Of a DNA stretch of 64,000 nt, positions 57,701 through 64,000 are shown piece after piece. The stretch comes from Phlyctochytrium arcticum (lineage: Eukaryota; Chytridiomycota; Chytridiomycetes; Chytridiales; Chytridiaceae), in the NCBI GenBank assembly GCA_025602905.1, contig JAHLKI010000002.1:558001-622000 (forward strand), written 5' to 3'. Position 1 is the first letter of the stretch, and every line of letters begins with the position of its first letter. The notes under the pieces are model-generated. The model was given only the letters and a program-made list of their open reading frames with translations, searched no databases and was not told the DNA's origin. The position numbers were made by a program, and so were the translations under genes.

Positions 57701-58544
57701 GGTGATTAATGTCGAGCCGAGGAGGGTGGTAGAGCCTGAACCCGTCCCAAACTCGGAGAGTTTCAAAGTACTTCCAGCAATTATCGTCCCGCCAACTGTG
57801 GAAAGCGGCCTTCAAACGCCATCAACTGCTACCACAACCACTCTTACTTCCCCTACAACCACTGCGCCTTCGACGTCGGTCGTCAGCAGTCCTCCCATCA
57901 CTACTAGCACGAGTACGCTCAACGTTTTGCGAGAAATTGCAGCCAGTGCTCCTGCTACACGGGCACCGAGTACGGCCAACCCGTCCCCTGCGGGCACACC
58001 CGTAACGGGGCGATCCCGCACATCGTCGATCTCAGCGGCTGCCGGAGCACCCAACACTAGATCCATGTCACAGATCCCTCGTGCCACGGGCGCGTCATCT
58101 ACCACCAGTACAACAACCCAACATGCTGCAAAAGCCAGTGTTAGTCCACCCAAGCGTGGAGTTCCTAGCGCTTCTGCACTGGCAGCTGCATCATCATTGG
58201 TATCAACCATCATGTCTTCGGCAACCCCCACAACGCGCACCCCCGTCACAATGCGCACCCGCAAAGTTCAATCCCGTTCCTGTCCCTCCACCCCAGCATT
58301 GGCCCCAGCATCCCTGACCACGCCAAGCAGTTCTACCCGGCCAACCTCTCCCGACTCTTCGGGGGGCTCAGACATTCGCCGGTGCATCCGCTGCGCCAGT
58401 TCAACTACACCCATGTGGCGTCGCGGACCGGACGGCCCTAAAACGCTCTGCAATGCATGTGGCGTCAAATTTATGCTGGGCAAGTTGGCAAAGAATGAGC
58501 AGGGCGAGTGGGTTGAAGGGAAACGACGATCCAAGCCCGAATAG
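54725..58544 (+). CDS. GATA-type zinc-finger protein, 1245 aa
   Basis: Two exons, 54725..54918 and 55001..58544, are joined across an 82-nt intron. The N-terminus is basic ([16 protein letters not shown]). A compact conserved-looking block follows ([39 protein letters not shown]). Then come ~500 residues of Pro/Ser/Thr/Ala low complexity, a folded-looking middle (~735-890; [37 protein letters not shown]), another low-complexity stretch and a C-terminal GATA finger: CIRC-x18-CNAC with [15 protein letters not shown]2CX18CX2C spacing is shared with WC-2-like and plant-type GATA factors. It is likely a sequence-specific DNA-binding transcription regulator. No PAS or LOV domain is visible. Confidence 0.86.
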
Positions 58545-59149
58545 TGTTGTTTTTCTTTAGATGTTTGTTCTGTAGCGAATTTGTTTGCCAATAATCCATC
58601 ATCATATCTTGGAAGTCTTTGTGCATGCCTCTGTTGCAGTCAATTCTGAGGATATCTACATCCTACTACTACGATCTTTGTGGTCAAAGTATAGATATCT
58701 CATACCTTGTCTTTCGCCCTCAGCTGCGGGACGCGTTCATACGCCCTCGAACCACTTTTCGCGCAGCAGCAGGTCTTCGGACAGAAACACGCCGGACTGA
58801 TCGGCAAACGATTTTCCCCAAGGCTAAGTCGACCACCTGGCTTGATTCTTTGAGAAAAAGACTGCGGGACCAAGATCATGTAGGTATTCGTTTCAGTTTG
58901 GTGAATGTCCACGGCAACCTGCACGCCTCTGTTGCCGGACAGCCGTTCCGCATCACTCTCGTCGCGTGTTTTCTGCCTTCCTTTGCAAATTCCTCACACT
59001 CTTTTCCAGATAATCTCACAGGCACCAATCTACCTTTCGCGTCAACGTCTCCTTCTCGCCTACTCTCCAAACACTTCTCTAGTGACCGTTTTCAACCGCG
59101 GTCGCACCCGTATATCGCCACGATTACCGTTTCAAAGCAATCCACCGCC

Positions 59150-60131
59150 ATGGGTGAATCGCGCACAGAGCTCATATCTTGGCTCAATGACCTCTTGCAA
59201 GTGTCATACAACAAGATTGAGCAGTGCGGAACTGGCGCTGCCCACTGCCAGATTATGGATTCTATTTACCGTGATGTAAGATGATGAGTACGCGTTCTCT
59301 TCCAGTAAATGTCAAGCTGACCCATTCTTTAGGTCGCTATGAGTAAAGTCAAGTTTCAGGCCAAGCATGAATATGAATACGTCGCAAACTTCAAAGTCCT
59401 ACAATCCGTTTTTGACAAACACAAGATTGACAATGCTATCCCTGTTGAAAGGTTGATCAAGTGCCGATTTCAGGACAATCTTGAGTTTTTGCAGTGGATG
59501 AAAAAGTGAGTTCCTAACGACCAGCCAAAACATGTGCATTCAGACTCAACGGCGTTTGGTGTAGGCACTGGGATCAGTATTACCCTGGAGGCACATACGA
59601 CGCCGTCGGCCGGCGTGGGGGCAAACCCGGCGAATACGCCCTCAAAAACGGATCTACCAAAGCCAACGCCATCTCCTCTTCCCAAGCTATCAAAAAGTCT
59701 CTTTCCAACTCATCCGTAGGCCCTCCTGCCAGCAAAGCTGCCCGTACCGCTGGTGGTACTCGTGGTGGTCCCGTCAGCTCGTCCAACGCCCGAGGATCGG
59801 AAGTGGAGGCCGAGTACCAGAAGGCATTGCAGGAAATGCAGCAGCAAATTACCGAGTTTCAGGTCACGGTCCAGCAAGTTGAAAAGGAGCGCGAATTCTA
59901 TTTCACGAAATTGCGGGATATTGAGATTTACGTGCAAGAGCAGTTGGAGGCTGGCGGTACCGGCGACTTGTCGTCAGTTTTGAACCACATTACAGGGATC
60001 ATGTACAAGGTATTTACACGTCAAACGGATTTTACACGAGCACCGGTCTAAATATCATTTGGTAGACTGAAGACGGTTTCGAGATTCCAGAAGGTGGGGT
60101 TGAGGGTGAGGAGGAAGAAGAAACTTTTTAG
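59150..60131 (+). CDS. EB1/Mal3 microtubule plus-end protein
   Basis: Four exons, 59150..59275, 59333..59505, 59565..60009 and 60066..60131, give 269 aa. The N-terminal calponin-homology domain (~1-115) reads SRTELISWLNDLLQVSYNKI, IEQCGTGAAHCQIMDSIYRD, KHEYEYVANFKVLQSVFDKH, FQDNLEFLQWMKKHWDQYYP. A Ser/Gly-rich basic linker leads to the EB1 coiled coil and four-helix motif (VEKEREFYFTKLRDIEIYVQ). The tail is acidic and ends EEEEETF, an EEY/F-like end of the kind that binds CAP-Gly domains. EB1 proteins track growing microtubule ends and recruit partners. The ATG follows ACCGCC, a good context. Confidence 0.94.
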
Positions 60132-61610
60132 TTGTGGGCATTTCCTAAGCTTGTGTTCCGATTATGTACTTATGCGCCATATATGCATCTAAAAAAATTC
60201 CCCATGCCTTTTCTTGCTTTTTTCTCTCATGTCAACTGACCGGTATATGTAATTCGCAGGGCGGTCCAAACCCTGGGCATTTGATATCGTGGGAGAATCC
60301 GCACTCACGGTACCCATGGCGGAACATGCAGATCATAAGGCCTGACTGAGTAAAGTATAAACATACGAAACTTCAACACACCGTCGCATGCCATTACGTG
60401 AGGATAAGAACAAAACCAGGAAACCTCAACTGGTGATGGTATAGACAATGCGTAAAGGAGAGAGGAAAGTTGCCCAATATTTATATAAGTAGATATGTAC
60501 CTGGACAGAGACGAAATGATTTCTTACGCTCCACAGGAGTTCGTAGTCGTTGCTGGAGGCGTTGCGAGCAGCGACCCCCATACATGCGTGCGAAAACTCT
60601 GTTCACTCTGCACACACACACTTCTCTCCATTTGATACTGGTTGAGATGATTGATTCACTTCGTAGTAAAAGGAGAATGGCATATGTCCCTCATTGTAAA
60701 TACATGCCAATGATGGGACTTGTCCGAAGTTCCAGTCCACTCGTCATGTTCTGTTCAAAAGTCTTGGCTCCCAACCAGGCCCCAACCTGTTGAGAGATGT
60801 TTGCACGACTGCGCTTCACCGATGAGGACGTACCCCTACGATAAAAGGATCAAAATCAGTCGATTATCGGAGTGGAGTTCGGGTATCATAGACAAGGCAA
60901 AGATCGAATCCTCTGGTGGGACGTTGAACTATAGTGCCCCGGTTTTGCAGAAACCAGTGTTCTCACCGCCCTCTGCAAGGAAGTATCCTTCTCAAGGATG
61001 TACAACTTGATTGGCAGTTATAAATCCACGACACATAAGGTGCAGGTATGGGTAGACCCCCCAGGGTCGTTCGACAATACCGTAATCCAGAAGAAGCGCA
61101 GTAAGCGCAGTCCCGGTAAAGCACGTTGGAATGTTGCGGCAATCTCAAGTTTGTTTCAATATGAACCGTCTCCATTTGCATCTATTTGTGCTACACTTCC
61201 TACTTTGCATGTTGGTAGAGATGATGTTTTGCTAGTTCCATGGACGTTATTGCGATCGGTATTGTGATCCACATGAATGAGGATGTCGTACTGTCAAGGC
61301 AGCATCTTTCTTTGCGTCAAAATGCACTGTAATCGACAATAGAACAGGACGGGCTAGTACAGTACTTCAACATGCGCGAAGAAGTAATAAAGGTCTCACA
61401 GAAGCAATCCCTCGAAGAACTCCTCTTCCCTCGAACATAATAACCCAACCATCGACACTGAATACTATCCGATATCAATCCTACACACATTTACACTTTG
61501 GCCAGCCTCCCCCGTATCACTAAACTCCCTATAGACTGTGAAACCAGCTGTTTTATGCACCAACCTGGGCATTCAAAAGTTGGGTGGAGGGAACAAGGAG
61601 CATGATTTGT

Positions 61611-61850
61611 GGAATACCGTGAACCACATTGCAATCACTTAACAGAGCATACTCTCGCTCAGACCCGATGTTTGACACAAAAGTAGGCAGATCTCATTCA
61701 AACCTGGAATAGGTATAACATGTCTAAAAGAGACTGGAATGCCGTGAATCACATTGCCATCATTCACTTGCTCTCGCTCAGACCCGAACAACGTTTGACA
61801 CAAGGCCAGGAAACAATCTTATTGAACCCTGGATGAGACGAGACAGATCG
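61611..61850. repeat. Two-copy tandem duplication, period 125 bp
   Basis: Copy 1 begins at 61611 (GGAATACCGTGAACCACATT) and copy 2 at 61736 (GGAATGCCGTGAATCACATT). Both continue with TCTCGCTCAGACCCGA, GTTTGACACAA and a closing CCTGGAATAG / CCTGGATGAG. They differ by scattered substitutions and small indels. No coding signal is seen. Confidence 0.75.
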
Positions 61851-62275
61851 TACAAACATGAATTTCATAAAGATTAATGCAGAACAGATGATGGACGGTG
61901 ATTTCGAACGCATCAATGGACATTATCCCGGATGCACTTTCGTGAAGATGAAAGGCCGCCTCCATCAACTCAAGTTTACGATAACTACTTCTAATTTCAA
62001 TTCAATGGAAGCATCGATTTTGCAAATTAAGAAGTTGTGATCCTTCCTGGATTAACAACCTCTTTCCAATTTCTTTGTCCACATATCTCCAGGCTCCAGC
62101 GCCAACTTTCAATTGAAACGTGTAGACATACGCCCAACTACCGCAAAGAATGTGTGGTCCTCCAAACGCTCCTTGTCCTACTTAAACCACTTGCATTGCT
62201 TGTAACCTGTGCCATACTGGATAAGTGTGTAGCAAATAAGGATTGTAGTGTAAAGTATTGGGTTTTGTCTATACG

Positions 62276-62320
62276 CTACTGGCAAATTTGGGAGAATCTT
62301 ACGGCTGGGGCAAAAATTAG
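62276..62320 (+). pseudogene. Remnant of a CRN 3' end
   Basis: The last 15 codons (CTACTGGCAAATTTGGGAGA..., ending GGGCAAAAATTAG) read LLANLGESYGWGKN and stop. They match the end of the CRN fragment at 17633-17677 (DVAELGESYGWGNK and stop) at most bases, including the stop position. Upstream the frame soon breaks and no other CRN motif is found. It points to a past CRN gene here. Confidence 0.5.
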
Positions 62321-62740
62321 CATGACGCTCGCCGTTTGCACTTCTTGTTCCTGAATTAGAGAAGGGACTCTAGTCGATATTCCACTTGAATCTGCATCTA
62401 CCGTCCTGTCAGTTTGATACCCACTTTCACATTTATCCATGTTTACATTCGTCCTTTTTGCTACCGCAATTTTCAACATACTGGATCATTTCAATCATGA
62501 TATGTTACTGAGATCTGAGCCTGCAAACTCGCATTTGCCCACCTCGATCCATGGGTTTCCCCCGGAGACCTTCGGCTTTACCACGGTTCTTGTCGCGCGC
62601 GTCGCTGACGAGATCGGATTCAGATGCGCGCGCGTTATTATCCAGCAGCTTTCGCAGAGGCAAAAGCTTGATAAACAATAGATTCGGCTCAAGTTACTTT
62701 TTAAAACCATCATTCTTCAGGTCCTTTATTATTGACAGCA

Positions 62741-64000
62741 ATGTGGCGGGGCGCTGGCACGCTTCGCCTCGTCGTTGGATATACGTTACGCGAAACATCG
62801 AAAAGGAAGCGGTCGTTCTCGATTGGACTTTTAACTGTACTCTTGACGGTTGCGTTTTTGAGGTAGGTAAAGCACCAGTCACCATGTACTTGTGCATTCA
62901 TTCACCGCAATTGTCCAGTTTGATTCAGAATATTGTCGATCGGGCATCCATCCTCTTTTTGAAGTTTTCCGAAGATTCGGTGGGTTTTAACTCAATCTTC
63001 AAGAAAGCGTATCTCATACCAGATCTATCAAGGCGGGTCAATGGGATCTGGTTTGTCTTCAAGACACAACTTCTCGTACGAAGTCACCAACTGACAGTAT
63101 CGCTCCGTTAGTTGCTAACTCCGTCAATACGGAGTAGTTCCTCGGCCACGGTATTTCTAAATTACACGTCCATCAATGCATCACTTGCCCCGGCAACGAT
63201 GGTGGAAGGAGGCGCCCCACGCTGGATTCTGCCTGCACTAATCAGCAAACAAAATGCATCTCAAAACCCGATATACGTAATGATCTTTGATCGGCAATTG
63301 GAAATTGCAAGTTATATCCCAAAAGATCTGACATAGATATCGGTCTAAAATTTGGGTTGCTAGGATGTAGGATTAGCGCCTGCCTGGCCTTATCGGGATT
63401 TAGCGGACGGGGAGATTTCGGTGACAGATACCTTGTTGCAGAAGATGAAAGTCCGACCAAATGTTGGGGATAAAGTGACTCTTACTATATCGCTATCAGA
63501 CGTCTTAGAGGTGTGTGATCTCTTGTCATGCGGCAGGACAAGTCCTTGACGGTGCGCAGTCAGTTCTTACGAGTAGCAGTACGAATGCGAACGAAACGTC
63601 CTCAAACACCACAAGTACCACCAACACCAATCCCTTGGCAAATTTGGTTCCAGAGAATGGGTTTACTCTGAGTAACACCACCGTGCTCCTGCTGCCAACG
63701 GCTTCTCAGAACTTGATATCCCAGAACTTCCCCAAGGGTAGCTTCATGAACGTATACAAGCTTCCTCACCTGTTATGAAACTGAGTTTTCCTTGCACAGA
63801 CGCGAACGGCAACTATAATATCACTTCAGGTACAGCTTGGACGACCCTTCAGACCGTTTTATCTTCATTTACTCAGGAGTTTAAAGGTTAGTCTCGTACC
63901 AGTACTTAAAATAAATGACCGTACTCAACTCATTCGTAGTGGTCGACGCCATTGAATCCTCATACGGGAAATATCCAAGTGCTATTGGAAATATTGCCGT
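62741..64000 (+). CDS. FtsX-like ABC permease, 5' part, cut by the right edge
   Basis: The likely start is the ATG at 62741; exon 1 62741..62862 encodes LRLVVGYTLRETSKRKRSFS and a first membrane helix (IGLLTVLLTVAFL). Exon 2 is 62919..62979 (LIQNIVDRASILFLKFSEDS). Later pieces are 63112 to about 63290 (LLTPSIRSSSSATVFLNYTS), 63364..63510 (GLAPAWPYRDLADGEISVTD, KMKVRPNVGDKVTLTI), about 63525-63740, then text ending VVDAIESSYGKYPSAIGNIA at the edge. The order of helix, extracytosolic region and a GEI...VGDKVTL strand pair fits FtsX/MacB-like permeases. The joins near 62980-63111, 63290-63363 and 63511 are unresolved, so a damaged gene cannot be excluded. Confidence 0.6.

Larger units (their letters stand above)
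60132..62740. other. Gene-poor stretch, 2.6 kb
   Basis: No gene is supported on either strand. Contents that can be named are a two-copy tandem duplication (61611-61850) and a decayed CRN 3' end (62276-62320), both listed. Short frames such as 60998-61267 and 61858-62040 lack a family. The last ~150 bp before 62741 should hold the promoter of the ABC permease; it contains gcgcgcgcg-type runs. Confidence 0.5.

Overview
The window is nuclear DNA of a zoosporic (flagellated) fungus, most likely a chytrid. Most genes are split by short GT-AG introns of about 50-75 nt, often with a CTAAC/CTGAC-like branch site. Fungal hallmarks (Mrp51, Dlt1, She4/Cro1-type UNC-45, Mgr2, an arginine-type carbamoyl-phosphate synthase) sit beside genes tied to a flagellum or lost in most higher fungi (IFT52, a flagellar-type EF-hand protein, MCM9, CENP-M). 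Crinkler-type genes and a Fanzor fit the same picture. Exon coordinates were built by hand from frame continuity, splice consensus and family similarity. No alignment or search was run.

Left part (1-28 kb): a partial gene, a tiny single-pass membrane protein, MCM9, a PEX26-like tail-anchored peroxin, a dead Merlin transposase, Mrp51, a CCCH/F-box protein, a TMEM223-like protein, UNC-45/She4, a Crinkler (CRN) gene followed by a broken CRN copy and a 148-bp fold-back repeat, a SnoaL/NTF2-like protein, CENP-M, Dlt1, a large PPR protein and IFT52.

Centre (28.7-36.9 kb): a mobile island. Two diverged Crypton-type tyrosine-recombinase genes lie head to head. The minus-strand copy carries an apparent frameshift. 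The plus-strand copy can be read as one nine-exon gene of about 978 codons with R, HxxR, Y and a C-terminal GCR1_C-like domain. Its last exon overlaps, in another frame, a Fanzor (eukaryotic TnpB homologue) ORF that keeps the RuvC D/E/D residues and zinc ribbon but has no recognisable N-terminal half. A strong hairpin cluster starts 35 nt after the Fanzor stop and is a candidate guide-RNA (omega/fRNA) scaffold. This is the most interesting part of the window.

Right part (37-64 kb): a RING-H2 ligase, a polytopic membrane protein, the EF-hand protein, a 182-bp tandem duplication, mitochondrial carbamoyl-phosphate synthase, a Ser-rich unknown, Mgr2/ROMO1, TRM112 (with a 5-nt first coding exon), a 62-aa unknown, an Erv-type sulfhydryl oxidase with a repeated tail, MESH1, a GATA-type zinc-finger protein, EB1/Mal3, a gene-poor stretch with another tandem duplication and a CRN remnant, and the start of an FtsX-like ABC permease running off the right edge.

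Themes: mitochondrial biogenesis (Mrp51, Mgr2, TMEM223-like, PPR, CPS), cytoskeleton and flagellum (IFT52, EB1, UNC-45, EF-hand), genome maintenance and kinetochore (MCM9, CENP-M), and mobile or effector-like DNA (Merlin, Cryptons, Fanzor, CRNs). I saw no tRNA, rRNA or CRISPR array.
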